In this document: one piece after another, positions 26,691 to 35,614 of the stretch | Layout: every line of letters begins with the position of its first letter | Position numbering within the stretch: position 1 is the first letter of the stretch | Origin: CATQHW01 sp965215345 | GTDB lineage: Bacteria; Spirochaetota; Spirochaetia; SZUA-6; Bin103 | NCBI GenBank assembly: GCA_965215345.1 | Contig: CBDCDL010000001.1 | Span: 1 to 64,000, forward strand | DNA: 64,000 nucleotides | Direction: 5' to 3' | Notes under the pieces: model-generated | What the model saw: only the letters and a program-made list of their open reading frames with translations | Database searches by the model: none | What the model was told of the DNA's origin: nothing | Position numbers and translations under genes: made by a program

Positions 26691-28331
26691 GTGGCACTCG
26701 ACAGCACCGTACTGTTCATCGGCGATCAGCCGCAGTTCTTCTTCGACGACGCCGTGGTCGAGGTGGCCGACCACCTCACCCGAACCATCCACCATCCGGT
26801 GCCCGATGAGCGCAGCCCACTGATCCGCCGCGACCGGCCGTGGGAGCACGTGACCTACTTCTCCTGCAACTCCTGGAACCTGCGGCGTGACCCGGACAGC
26901 GGCCGCTTCCACTGCTTCTACACCGACTTCAAGATGGACCGGGAGCGCCTCTGGAGCTGCGGCGGCGGCTCCCACGGCTGGGAGAACGCCCGCCTGCGCC
27001 AGCTCTACGCCCGCTCCGACGACGGCATCGAGTGGGTCAAGCCGCCCATGGGCACCCAGCACGAGGACGGCCGCGACACCAACATCGTCTTCGGCACCGA
27101 GGACTACGGCTCGGTGTACGACATCTTCATCGTCGACGATCCCCTGGAGCGCGACCCCCGGCGCCGTTACAAGACGCTTTACACCCGGATCGTGCCGGTC
27201 GCCGAGAACGAGTCGCGGTTCACCGTGCACGCAGCTTATTCCGCGGACGGCATCCACCTCACCCCCGGCGACGAGGGACCGGTGTTCGGCCGCCTGGGCC
27301 GGCAGCGGGGCGACGTCACCATCATGGCGTTCGATCCGGACTCGCAGACGCATATCGCCGCCACGCGCCATCCCTTCTACCGGTCGGTTCCGGGGCGCGG
27401 CTCCCTGCGACCGCAGCGCTCCGCTCGACCGGGCGTGGGCGGCGAGCCCGGATTCGACGCGGCCTTGGGGGCCGCCACCCGGCAGGGCAGGCGCCGCATC
27501 TTCCTGATCGAGAGCCACGACTTCCTGCGCTGGAGCGAGCCGCGTCCAATCCTGGCTCCCGATACCGCGCTCGACAACATCGACGACGCGTTCTACGGCA
27601 TGACGCCGCTGCGCCTGGGCGGCCAGTGGGTGGGCTTCCTCAACGTGTTCCACATGGTGAGCAACACCATGGACGTGCAGCTCGTGCACAGCAGGGACGG
27701 ACGCGAATGGCACCGAGTCGCTCCCGGCCGGCCCTGGCTGCGGCGCGGTGCGCGGGGTTCGTGGAACGAGTTCATGGTCACGGTGCCGAGCCCGCCGGTG
27801 GCCATGGGCGACGAGCTGTGGGTGTACCACGGCGGCTCCAAGAACCACCACGACTGGTGGTTCGCCGGCGGCAGTGAGGCGCGCGACCACCCGGAGGCAT
27901 GGCGCGACGTCCCCGAGGTGTGGGACTGGGACGCGGTCGGCTACGGCCTCGGCCTGGCGCGCCTGCGGCGTGACGGCTTCGTCTCCCTGGGCGCCAACCC
28001 GGTGCGCGAGGGGGTGCTGGTGACGCAGCCGCTGCTGTCATGGGGAGACACGCTGGTCGTCAACGCCGCGTGCGGCGGGCACGGCTCCCTGCGGGCGGAG
28101 ATCCTGGATGAGGGCGGCGCGGTGATCCCCGGATACGCCGCCTGTGACTGCGACCCGTTCCGCGGCGACGCCGTGGAGCACGTGCTGCGCTGGAACGGAC
28201 GTGCGGAGCTGCGCGGCGCGGCGGGCGCGGGGGCGGGAGTCGGGGAGGCGGAGGCGCCGCGCTTTCGGCGCGTCCGCTTCCTGCTGCGCGACGCGGAGCT
28301 GTACTCGTTTCGTCTGCGCGGCGGCCCCTGA
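26691..28331 (+). CDS. Five-bladed propeller glycosidase-like protein (GH32/GH43 type)
   Basis: Intact 546-residue protein starting with GTG. The N-terminal half has the look of GH32/GH43/GH130-type five-bladed propellers: FFFDDAVVEVADHLTRTIHH, WEHVTYFSCNSWNLRRDPDSG, FHCFYTDF and YARSDDGIEWVKP. The C-terminal part, from about residue 450, is a beta-sandwich-like stretch. Homologues are usually annotated only as glycosyl hydrolase family 32-like. No signal peptide. Catalytic acids cannot be assigned with certainty; an Asp in the first blade and an Asp-containing SHDFLRWSEP strand are candidates. It starts 12 bp after the RelE toxin and is followed by an Asp-box gene on the same strand. Confidence 0.65.
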   Translation: MALDSTVLFIGDQPQFFFDDAVVEVADHLTRTIHHPVPDERSPLIRRDRPWEHVTYFSCNSWNLRRDPDSGRFHCFYTDFKMDRERLWSCGGGSHGWENARLRQLYARSDDGIEWVKPPMGTQHEDGRDTNIVFGTEDYGSVYDIFIVDDPLERDPRRRYKTLYTRIVPVAENESRFTVHAAYSADGIHLTPGDEGPVFGRLGRQRGDVTIMAFDPDSQTHIAATRHPFYRSVPGRGSLRPQRSARPGVGGEPGFDAALGAATRQGRRRIFLIESHDFLRWSEPRPILAPDTALDNIDDAFYGMTPLRLGGQWVGFLNVFHMVSNTMDVQLVHSRDGREWHRVAPGRPWLRRGARGSWNEFMVTVPSPPVAMGDELWVYHGGSKNHHDWWFAGGSEARDHPEAWRDVPEVWDWDAVGYGLGLARLRRDGFVSLGANPVREGVLVTQPLLSWGDTLVVNAACGGHGSLRAEILDEGGAVIPGYAACDCDPFRGDAVEHVLRWNGRAELRGAAGAGAGVGEAEAPRFRRVRFLLRDAELYSFRLRGGP

Positions 28332-28419
28332 AGACGGCAGCCGGGGCCGCCGCATTGCCGCTCGGGCTCCGATCGGACAGACTCCTGCACAAGCGGCCCG
28401 CGCCCGAGGAGGATCGGCG

Positions 28420-29601
28420 ATGAATCGACCCCTGAGCAGTGATCAACTTCCGGCCACGCCGTCACGCGAGGATCTCGCGTGGCGCGACCACTGGGTGATG
28501 CAGCACGACGGCGAGGGCGGCCAGATCGGCCACCCGGCGGCGTTCCGGTTCCTGCCGTGGCACGGCGACCGCCCCGTGTTTCCGTGGGGGCTTGCGGTGC
28601 TGGACTCAGGCGGCTGGGCGGTGGCCGGCGTGGCCGGCTCCATGACGTTGGCGGGAACCAATCAGACCGTGATCGGCCTGAGCGACGACCAGGGCGCGAG
28701 CTGGGACTACGTGGAGGTGCCCGGCTGCTCGACCCGGCCGATGATGCTGTCCAACCTGGGCTCAGGCGTCGTCAGCTTCATGTCGAGCTGGTCGGACGAG
28801 GGCAACTTCCGCTACTACAGCCACGACCACGGCGCCACCTGGGAGCGGGGCGACCGGCTGCCGCCGGCCCCGGACGGCACGCAGATGGACTGCGAGGGCA
28901 ATTCCCTGATCGACCGCGACGCCGCCGGCAATGCCACGGTGGTGGCGGAGACCGGGCAGACGATGTCCAAGGGGCCGCTGCCGCAGAACCCCTGCTGCGG
29001 CTGCATCCGCTGGTCGCGCGACGGCGGCCGCACCTGGGGGCCGGTGAGCTGGCCGCAGGAGTGGGTGTGGTACGACGAGTGCGACGGCGAGCGGGTGGAG
29101 CGCGGGGTAGGCGAGGGCGCCCTGGTGCGCGCCGCCAACGGGTCCGTCGTCGCCGCCGTGCGCACCGACATGCCGGCGCAGTACATCCCGCTGCACTACG
29201 ACAACTTCGAGGGCACCGCGGTGTCGATCAGCACCGACGAGGGGGCGAGCTGGAGTCCGCTGGACTTCGTGTTCGGCCCCGGCCGCCACCACGCGACCCT
29301 GCTGCGGCTGCCCAACGACGACCTGGTGCTCACCGTGATCCGCCGCCTCGACTTCGGCGCCGGCGACCTGGCCACCTACCGGCGCGGCTGCGACGCCGCC
29401 GTCAGCCGCGATCACGGGGTCACGTGGGACGTGGAGCACCGCTACGTCGTGGACGACTTCGCCGCCCTCGGCACGGAGAAGTGGTACGAGGTGGCGTGCG
29501 GCCACCAGTTCTCGGTGTCTGTGGGCGACGGCTCGGTCCTCACCGCGTACGGCAACTACCGCAACGCCGGCGCCCTGGTCCGCTGGCGGCCGGCCGGCTA
29601 G
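28420..29601 (+). CDS. Asp-box propeller protein, sialidase superfamily
   Basis: Intact 393-residue protein with five Asp boxes (SDDQGASW, SHDHGATW, SRDGGRTW, STDEGASW, SRDHGVTW). It starts at an ATG preceded by GAGGAGGAT. A loop with NPCCGCIRW contains three closely spaced cysteines, unusual for this family and possibly metal binding. It lacks a signal peptide. Residues such as RTDMPAQYIPLHYDNFEGTA resemble the active-site strand of exo-acting sialidase-fold enzymes, but a true sialidase arginine triad was not verified. It is the second propeller in a row on this strand and may be co-transcribed with the preceding one 88 bp upstream. Confidence 0.78.
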   Translation: MNRPLSSDQLPATPSREDLAWRDHWVMQHDGEGGQIGHPAAFRFLPWHGDRPVFPWGLAVLDSGGWAVAGVAGSMTLAGTNQTVIGLSDDQGASWDYVEVPGCSTRPMMLSNLGSGVVSFMSSWSDEGNFRYYSHDHGATWERGDRLPPAPDGTQMDCEGNSLIDRDAAGNATVVAETGQTMSKGPLPQNPCCGCIRWSRDGGRTWGPVSWPQEWVWYDECDGERVERGVGEGALVRAANGSVVAAVRTDMPAQYIPLHYDNFEGTAVSISTDEGASWSPLDFVFGPGRHHATLLRLPNDDLVLTVIRRLDFGAGDLATYRRGCDAAVSRDHGVTWDVEHRYVVDDFAALGTEKWYEVACGHQFSVSVGDGSVLTAYGNYRNAGALVRWRPAG

Positions 29602-29626
29602 CCAGGCGGCAGCGGGGAAGGTATCG

Positions 29627-30318
29627 ATGGGCACGGTTCTCGACGAGGTGACGAGCGACGCGGTCGACGCGGCGCACATACGGCGGCGCGTCGATGACTG
29701 GGAAGAGCGTCTGAAGCAACTCTACGCCATGATCGGCGACTGGTTGCCGGACGGATGGGAGGCCCGCCGGGGCGCTCCGGTCGTCATGCACGAGAGGTTG
29801 ATGCGCAAGTTCGACGTGGCTGCGAAACGGATCCCGACGCTCGAACTCCACGACCGTGCGGGCCATGTCGCCAAGCTCGAACCTCACGTCCTGTGGATCA
29901 TCGGCGAGAACGGCCGGGTCAATCTGAAGCGCGACGGGCGCCGCTACTTCATCATCGATACGGCCGAGAACTTCGAGCAGCCGAACTGGGAGGTCTCTCG
30001 CGCCGACCGGCGGTGCGACCGCGAAGCGGTGACGCGCGAGTGGTTGAGGCGCATCCTTCAGGGCAATCGCACGAGGATTGGCGGTATCGCCGTGCCTGGT
30101 CTCTCTACAATCCGGACGACCGCCGGCTCTCGGGCCTGAGCTTCGAGAACCGGCTGACGCTGGTTGTCGAGAAGGGCAGCGACGATTGGAAGAGAACCAT
30201 GCAGCTCTACAACGTCCGCAACCAGATCGCCCATGGCACTCTCCTGTCCGACCGTATCGACGTATCGAGCGTGATACGGGACTTCTTTCGCATTCAGTCG
30301 TCGTTGACACGGCAGTGA
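29627..30318 (+). CDS. Protein with C-terminal HEPN-type RNxxxH motif, frameshifted
   Basis: About 230 residues in two frames. The N-terminal part (frame ending near 30060) has a helical start (RRRVDDWEERLKQLYAMIGDW) and strands LEPHVLWIIGENGRVNLK and RRYFIIDTAENF. After a shift at about 30060-30080 the protein continues WRYRRAWSLYNPDDRRLSG and ends with helices containing YNVRNQIAHGTLL. The sequence RNQIAH fits the R-x4-H active site of HEPN ribonucleases, found in toxins and abortive-infection proteins. No nucleotidyltransferase (MNT) partner is adjacent. The shift could be a read error or a true break. Confidence 0.6.
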
Positions 30319-30393
30319 CCGCGAATTCGTGCCGGATGCATCCGTAGTTCGATGCAGTCGAGTTAGCCCGGCAGCCCCGGATGCCGCGGTCCA

Positions 30394-30825
30394 TCAGCGG
30401 GAGCCACCGAGCACGGTCGGGCGGCGGCGCCAGGGAACGGCGACGGCGATCGCTACCAGGATCGCTCCCAGGCCCCCTTGCAGCAGGTCCATGAGCCGGA
30501 ACGCGTCGATGAAGCGGTCGTCGACGGAACGTACCAGGGGGAGGTACACCACGAGGCGGGCCGGCAGGTAGGCGAGAGCTGCCAGGCCCTGCCAGAGCGT
30601 CACCTTGAGCAGGGCGGTGCGCAGCCGCCCCTCCCGCGCCGCCCGCCCGTACGCGAACCAGATGGTGAGGACGACGATCAGCTCGCCGAGCCCCAACAGG
30701 TAGGTCGCCACCGACGCGAGCAGCGCATGCATGCCGGTCCACAGCTCGACGCCGGTGGCGGCCAGGTCCAGGAATTGCAAGAAGACCATCCCGGACAGCA
30801 GGATGGAGAGCAACGCGGCGGCCAC
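30394..30825 (-). CDS. Small polytopic membrane protein of unknown function
   Basis: About 143 residues with four predicted helices: VAAALLSILLSGMVFLQFL, a second with LLASVATYLLGLGELIVVL, a third (TLWQGLAALAYLPARLVVYL) and a last (GLGAILVAIAVAVPW). Basic residues between helices 2 and 3 suggest a cytoplasmic loop. I do not recognise the family. The frame is open up to the end of the Asp-box gene but no ATG exists; GTG at 30825 is the first reasonable start, leaving a 53-bp gap. It is the last gene of a two-gene unit with that Asp-box gene. Confidence 0.55.
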   Translation of the reverse strand: MAAALLSILLSGMVFLQFLDLAATGVELWTGMHALLASVATYLLGLGELIVVLTIWFAYGRAAREGRLRTALLKVTLWQGLAALAYLPARLVVYLPLVRSVDDRFIDAFRLMDLLQGGLGAILVAIAVAVPWRRRPTVLGGSR

Positions 30826-30878
30826 CCGCGCCGCTGGCCGCCGCGGCGGTCTGGTGCGTGGTCCGGGCGCCTGGCCGG

Positions 30879-32126
30879 TCAGCCGTAGAACCAGTCGAGC
30901 GGATAGCTGCGGATCACCGTCTCTCGCGGCTTGCCGGCCTCGCCCCTGCCGCGTTCGCCCAGGGTGCGCGCCTGCCGCGCCTCGGGGCCCGCGTCGACCC
31001 ATGAGCGGTGGTAGATCAGGAACACCCGGTCGCCGGCGAAGCACACGTTCGGATAGTCGAAGGTGGCGAAGTCGTCCGGCAGCGCGCCGACGTCCGGCAG
31101 CCCGATCACGGGGATGATCGGATGCTCCGGGGCGATCCGGTCCACGTCCGCCAAGCCGGCGCTCACCTCGATGGTCCTGAAGTGCTCCCAGGACTCGCCC
31201 GAGTCGCGCGAGATCGCACACGACAGTCGGCCGCGCCGGTAGCCGCGGCGGATCTCCTCGCGCGACACCTGGTTCCAGACGCAGATCAGGTCGCCGGTGG
31301 CGGGGATGCGGCGCAGGCGCGGCGGCGAGTAGGAGGCGGCCAGCTCGGTGGGCCGCACCGCCGTCCAGCGCTCGCCGCCGTCGCTCGACCAGCTCGCGAC
31401 AATGCGGCCCACGGTGGACCGCGCGAAGAACAGCAGGCGGCCGTCGGCCGTCTCGGCCACGCTCGGCTCGTCGCAGGCGCTGACGCCGCCGTACCCGTTG
31501 GCGATCCCGTGCTCGTCGAACCACCCCATCAGCGGCTGCGCGCGCTGCCACGTGCGTCCCCCGTCCTCGGACCGGCTCACCGCGGCGATGTCGATCTCCG
31601 GGTAGTGGTAGTGCCCGGACACCTGCAGCCGGAGTCCCCTCCACGTGCCCCAGGTGCTGACCTTGCGGTACTCGAGACCGGGGTGGTCGTCGTTGCCGTA
31701 GCACTCGCGGCTCGGCAACACCAGCATGCCGCCGCCGGTCTCGATCAGCGTGTCGTGATATGGCCTGCCAAGCACGTCGACGAAGGAGTGCTGCCGCCAC
31801 GTACGGCCGTCGTCCTCCGACAGCATCAGCCGGAAGCGTCCCTGCCCGTCCTCGTAGAGCAAGGCGAGGGGTCCGGACCGCAGCCTGATGCAGCCGAAGC
31901 CATGCATCCTGCCCGCGTCGGGCAAGTCCAGCTCCAGCGGCTCTCCCCAGGTGACGCCGCCGTCTTCGGAGCGCAGCAACCGGCCGCCGGACAGCAACCC
32001 GAGCGCGCCGTCGCTCAACGGCACCAGGGCGGTCGCCTCGCCGAGCGTGACGCCGCTCGCCTCGGTCACGCCCTCCGGCACCGGCTTGCGGAACTGCGGC
32101 CGCCCTCGGGATCCTGAGTCGTTCAT
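30879..32126 (-). CDS. Asp-box propeller protein, sialidase superfamily
   Basis: Intact 415-residue protein. Five Asp boxes are visible (SEDGGVTW, SEDDGRTW, SEDGGRTW, SSDGGERW, SRDSGESW). Start ATG at 32126 has GAGGAGG upstream. It shows no signal peptide. Strands such as RPYHDTLIETGGGMLVLPSR and YPNVCFAGDRVFLIYHRSW are typical of the unassigned exo-alpha-sialidase-like families found in carbohydrate loci of planctomycetes and spirochaetes. The gene is divergent from the Opp-type permeases, so the 155 bp between them must contain both promoters. It is one of four such propellers in a 22.5-kb stretch, and their sequences differ too much to be recent duplicates. Confidence 0.78.
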   Translation of the reverse strand: MNDSGSRGRPQFRKPVPEGVTEASGVTLGEATALVPLSDGALGLLSGGRLLRSEDGGVTWGEPLELDLPDAGRMHGFGCIRLRSGPLALLYEDGQGRFRLMLSEDDGRTWRQHSFVDVLGRPYHDTLIETGGGMLVLPSRECYGNDDHPGLEYRKVSTWGTWRGLRLQVSGHYHYPEIDIAAVSRSEDGGRTWQRAQPLMGWFDEHGIANGYGGVSACDEPSVAETADGRLLFFARSTVGRIVASWSSDGGERWTAVRPTELAASYSPPRLRRIPATGDLICVWNQVSREEIRRGYRRGRLSCAISRDSGESWEHFRTIEVSAGLADVDRIAPEHPIIPVIGLPDVGALPDDFATFDYPNVCFAGDRVFLIYHRSWVDAGPEARQARTLGERGRGEAGKPRETVIRSYPLDWFYG

Positions 32127-32281
32127 GCGAACCTCCTCGCCGGCCGGTTTGCCCGCGGCGCCGCAGGCTGGCCGCTCCCCGATTCTACCATCGGAACGAT
32201 CCGGCTCCGCGAGGAAGCTTGAACAGCGCGCCCCGTTGGGCGACACTGCCGGAAGCCGGCACCGGCGGGCGGACAAACCCG

Positions 32282-33274
32282 ATGGTCACCTTCATCGTCC
32301 GGAGAATCGCCACCGTCGTCCCCACCCTGATCATGATCTCGATGCTGGTGTTCGGGGCGATCGAGCTGGTACCGGGCACCTTCGTCGACATCCTGATCGC
32401 GCAACAAATCGCGGACACCGGCGAAGCGGAGCTCAGCGAGGGCCAGATCCGGCTGCTGGAACGGCAGTACGGCATCGGCAAACCGATCTACGTGCGCTGG
32501 TGGAAGTGGGCCAGCCGCTTCGTGCAGGGGGACTTCGGCCGATCCTATGCCTACGGCCACCGGCCGGTGGCGCAGCTCATCACCGAGCGCATGGCGCTCA
32601 CCGTCGTCCTCTCCCTGTGCAGCATCGTGTTCTCCTACCTGGTCGCGCTGCCGATCGGGATCTACTCGGCGGTGCGGCAGTACACGTTGGGCGACAACGT
32701 CTTCACGGTGATCAGCTTCCTCGGCCTGAGCATCCCCAATTTCCTGCTCGCGCTGGTGCTGATCGTGATCAGCTTCTTCCAGTTCGGTCAGGTGCCGGGC
32801 GGGTTGTTCTCGGCGGAGTACGCCGCCGCTCCCTGGAGCTTGGGCAAGGTGCTCGACCTGCTGGCGCACCTGTGGGTGCCGGTGGTGGTGCTCGGCACGG
32901 CGGGGATGGCCGGCACCATGCGCATCCTGCGCGGCAACCTGCTGGACCAGCTTCGCCGCCCCTACGTGGATACGGCCCGCGCCAAGGGGCTGCGCGAGCG
33001 CATCGTGGTCGTCAAGTACCCGCTGCGGATCGCCCTCAATCCATTCATCACCGGCATCGGCTTTGCGTTTCCGGCGGTGGTCGGCGGCGAGCTGATCGTG
33101 TCGATCGTCCTCAACCTGCCGACCACGGGACCGTTGCTGTACGACGCGGTGACGCACCATGACGCGTTCCTGGCCGGCGCCATGGTGATGTTGCTCTCCA
33201 CCCTGCTGGTCGTCGGCAACTTGGTGGCCGACCTGACGCTGGCGTGGGTCGACCCGCGCATCAGGTACGAGTGA
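32282..33274 (+). CDS. Opp/Dpp-type ABC transporter permease (OppB/DppB-like)
   Basis: Intact 330-residue permease with six predicted helices. The N-terminus MVTFIVRRIATVVPTLIMIS is typical of DppB/OppB, followed by the periplasmic loop with YGIGKPIYVRWWKW and DFGRS. The EAA-like coupling loop is YVDTARAKGLRERIVVVKYPL. It forms the import channel together with the next gene, driven by the two ATPases at 36.8-39.0 kb and fed by the binding protein at 40.2 kb. A 21-codon upstream extension exists but ATG at 32282 gives the standard start. The loss of the usual ALRNAL in the coupling loop region (here RIALNP) is a normal variation in this family. Confidence 0.9.
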   Translation: MVTFIVRRIATVVPTLIMISMLVFGAIELVPGTFVDILIAQQIADTGEAELSEGQIRLLERQYGIGKPIYVRWWKWASRFVQGDFGRSYAYGHRPVAQLITERMALTVVLSLCSIVFSYLVALPIGIYSAVRQYTLGDNVFTVISFLGLSIPNFLLALVLIVISFFQFGQVPGGLFSAEYAAAPWSLGKVLDLLAHLWVPVVVLGTAGMAGTMRILRGNLLDQLRRPYVDTARAKGLRERIVVVKYPLRIALNPFITGIGFAFPAVVGGELIVSIVLNLPTTGPLLYDAVTHHDAFLAGAMVMLLSTLLVVGNLVADLTLAWVDPRIRYE

Positions 33275-34413
33275 TGAGCACGGCCGAGGCCGGCGTGACC
33301 ACCGGACACGGCGGCGACCCGCCGATCAAGGGCCGGAGCATCGGCTCCATCATGCGCCTCAAGTACCGCCGCAACCGGCTGGCCATGATCGGCCTGTGGA
33401 CGCTGATCGTGCTGTACGGGCTTACCATGTTCTGCGAGTTCTTCGCGCCCTATACGCTGGACGACAACGCCAAGGGCTTCGAGAACCACCCGCCCATGCG
33501 CATCCGTTTCTTCGACCTCGACGGGCGGTTCCACCTGCAACCGTTCGTCTACGGCGCCACCCGCACCCTGGACATGGAGACCTTCAAGACCCACTGGACG
33601 CCCAATCCCGACGAGCGCTTCCCCATCCACCTGTTCGTGCGCGGGGCGAGCGACTACCCGGTGCTGGGGTTTCTGCCGATCCGTAGCAACCTGCGCTTCT
33701 TCGGCGTCAAGGAGGGCCGCATCTTTCTGTTCGGCACCGACAAGTGGGGCCGCGACATGCTCTCGCGCATCCTCTACGGCGGGCGCGTGTCGCTGACCAT
33801 CGGCTGGGCCGGGGTGATGATCAGCCTGGTGCTGGGCATCCTCATCGGCGCGCTGTCGGGCTACTTCGCGGGGGCGGTGGACCTGGTGGTTCAGCGCGTG
33901 ATCGAGGTCATCATGTCGGTGCCCTCGCTGCCCCTGTGGATCCTGCTCGCCTCCGCGCTGCCCAAGGAGTGGACCCCGCTGCAGGTCTACTTCGGCCTCG
34001 TCGTGATCCTGTCGTTCATCGGCTGGACCGGCTTGGCACGGGTGGTGCGCGGCATGATCCTCTCGCACCGCGAGACCCAGTACATCCTGGCGGCGCGCAA
34101 CATCGGCGCCGGCACCGGGCGCATCATGGCGCTGCACCTGGTGCCCAACATCTCCAGCTACCTGCTGGTGAACCTCACCCTGGCCATCCCCGGCATGATC
34201 CTGGCCGAGACCAGCCTGAGCTTCCTGGGTCTGGGCATCCGCTCACCCATGACGAGCTGGGGCGTCATGCTGGAAGAGGCACAGAACATCAACAACCTGG
34301 TCAACAACGTGTGGTACCTGATCCCGGCGCTGTTCGTGGTGGCGGCGATCCTGGCGTTCAACTTCGTCGGGGACGGCCTGCGCGACGCCGCCGACCCCTT
34401 CAGCAGCAACTGA
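33274..34413 (+). CDS. Opp/Dpp-type ABC transporter permease (OppC/DppC-like)
   Basis: Intact 379-residue permease. An N-terminal cytoplasmic stretch leads to the first helix (LAMIGLWTLIVLYGLTMF), then a periplasmic insert of over 110 residues, longer than in E. coli OppC, ending KWGRDMLSRILYGGRVSL, which is the universal OppC entry to the transport core. The coupling loop is YILAARNIGAGTGRIMALHL followed by the PNISSYLLVN strand. Its ATG shares one base with the preceding stop (TGATG), so both permeases are co-translated. The large insert is typical of a sub-group that often transports oligosaccharides instead of peptides; this fits the enzymes around it. Confidence 0.9.
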   Translation: MSTAEAGVTTGHGGDPPIKGRSIGSIMRLKYRRNRLAMIGLWTLIVLYGLTMFCEFFAPYTLDDNAKGFENHPPMRIRFFDLDGRFHLQPFVYGATRTLDMETFKTHWTPNPDERFPIHLFVRGASDYPVLGFLPIRSNLRFFGVKEGRIFLFGTDKWGRDMLSRILYGGRVSLTIGWAGVMISLVLGILIGALSGYFAGAVDLVVQRVIEVIMSVPSLPLWILLASALPKEWTPLQVYFGLVVILSFIGWTGLARVVRGMILSHRETQYILAARNIGAGTGRIMALHLVPNISSYLLVNLTLAIPGMILAETSLSFLGLGIRSPMTSWGVMLEEAQNINNLVNNVWYLIPALFVVAAILAFNFVGDGLRDAADPFSSN

Positions 34414-34427
34414 TCGCGCGCGGCCGA

Positions 34428-35513
34428 TCAGTAGCCGGCCCACGGGGCGGCGGCTTCCGCGGCGCTCTGCTCGCGTCCTGTCACGTCGCCGCCGAGCCAC
34501 CGGTAGGGACGGGGGCGCAGGGTCAGGGTGCGATCGGCCAGCGGCAGCGCGACCGGTACGGAGCCGCATGCGGCGGAGCGCTTGGCGGCGATCGCCACCT
34601 CCAGGGCCTGGCGCAGGTCGTGTCCGGAGATCCACAGCTCGCTGCCGGTACGGACCGCGTCCAGGAAGGAGCCGATGGAGGTGCCCAGGTAGTCGAACCG
34701 CGGGTAGGCGACCGGCGCGAAAGAGCGGTCCAGGGGGAGGCGGCGGCCGGCCGCGTCGCGGCCGGCATAGACCGTGGTGGCCTCCCAATCCCAGCGGATC
34801 AGCGCCCGTTCGGTCCACACGTCCACGCCTTTCTGCGGCGTCTCCGCGCCGAATACCGGCACCGCCAGGCCGTCGCTCATCGTGAAGCGCCCGTTGATGA
34901 TCAGTCCTTCTTCGTCCTCGCCGTCGGCCAGCTTGTGTTCCGGCGTGCCCCACGCGACCACCTCGGCGACTTCCGCGCCCGTGAGCAGCCGCAGCACGGA
35001 GACGTGCTGGCAGCCTCCGCCGGAGATCTCGCCGCCGCCTCCCCAGCGGTGGACCGCTGCACCGGTGATCGGACCGAACTCGCCGGCGTGGAGCCACTGC
35101 GCGGCCTCCTGCACGTCGGCGCGGGCGCGCTGCAGGTTGCCGCCGCCGAACACGACGCCGGCGTCGCGGCAGGCGTCCACCATGGCGTCGGCGTCGGCCA
35201 GGGCGGCGGCGATCGGCTTGTCGGTGGTGACCCCGCGCACGCCGGCGTCGACGGCCGCCAGCACCGCGTCCTTGATGGAGCGCACCGGCAGCACCAGCGC
35301 CGCCACGTCCGGCACCACCTCGGCGAACAGCGAGCGGGCATCGGCGAACAGGGCGGTCACACCGAAGCGCTCCCCGACGACCGTGCGCCGCTCTGGGTTC
35401 GCCTCGGCGATGGCCACCAGCGTCGTGTCGGGGCGGGCGGCGTACACCGCCGCATAGTGCTGCCCCAGGCGGCCGCAGCCGATCACGGCGACGGTGAGCG
35501 AGTCAGATCCCAT
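34428..35513 (-). CDS. Gfo/Idh/MocA-family oxidoreductase
   Basis: Intact 361-residue protein. The Rossmann motif is VAVIGCGRLGQHYA near residue 10; TTDKPIAAAL replaces the usual EKP motif, with Asp for Glu; and the C-terminal domain carries GGGCQHVSVLRLL with the conserved His. It should oxidise a sugar-type substrate with NAD(P). It is convergent with the OppC-like gene and divergent from a DgoD-type dehydratase 101 bp away, a pairing repeated elsewhere in the island. It is only distantly similar to the two other Gfo/Idh proteins of the window, so each probably handles a different sugar or position. Confidence 0.86.
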   Translation of the reverse strand: MGSDSLTVAVIGCGRLGQHYAAVYAARPDTTLVAIAEANPERRTVVGERFGVTALFADARSLFAEVVPDVAALVLPVRSIKDAVLAAVDAGVRGVTTDKPIAAALADADAMVDACRDAGVVFGGGNLQRARADVQEAAQWLHAGEFGPITGAAVHRWGGGGEISGGGCQHVSVLRLLTGAEVAEVVAWGTPEHKLADGEDEEGLIINGRFTMSDGLAVPVFGAETPQKGVDVWTERALIRWDWEATTVYAGRDAAGRRLPLDRSFAPVAYPRFDYLGTSIGSFLDAVRTGSELWISGHDLRQALEVAIAAKRSAACGSVPVALPLADRTLTLRPRPYRWLGGDVTGREQSAAEAAAPWAGY

Positions 35514-35614
35514 GAGTCACCTCCTGGCCTTCGCGGCGGCGATCATACCGCGGAACGGCTGCGCGCCGGCGATGCCGCGCATCGGCTACCGTACGCGTCA
35601 GGCAGGGTAGGATT

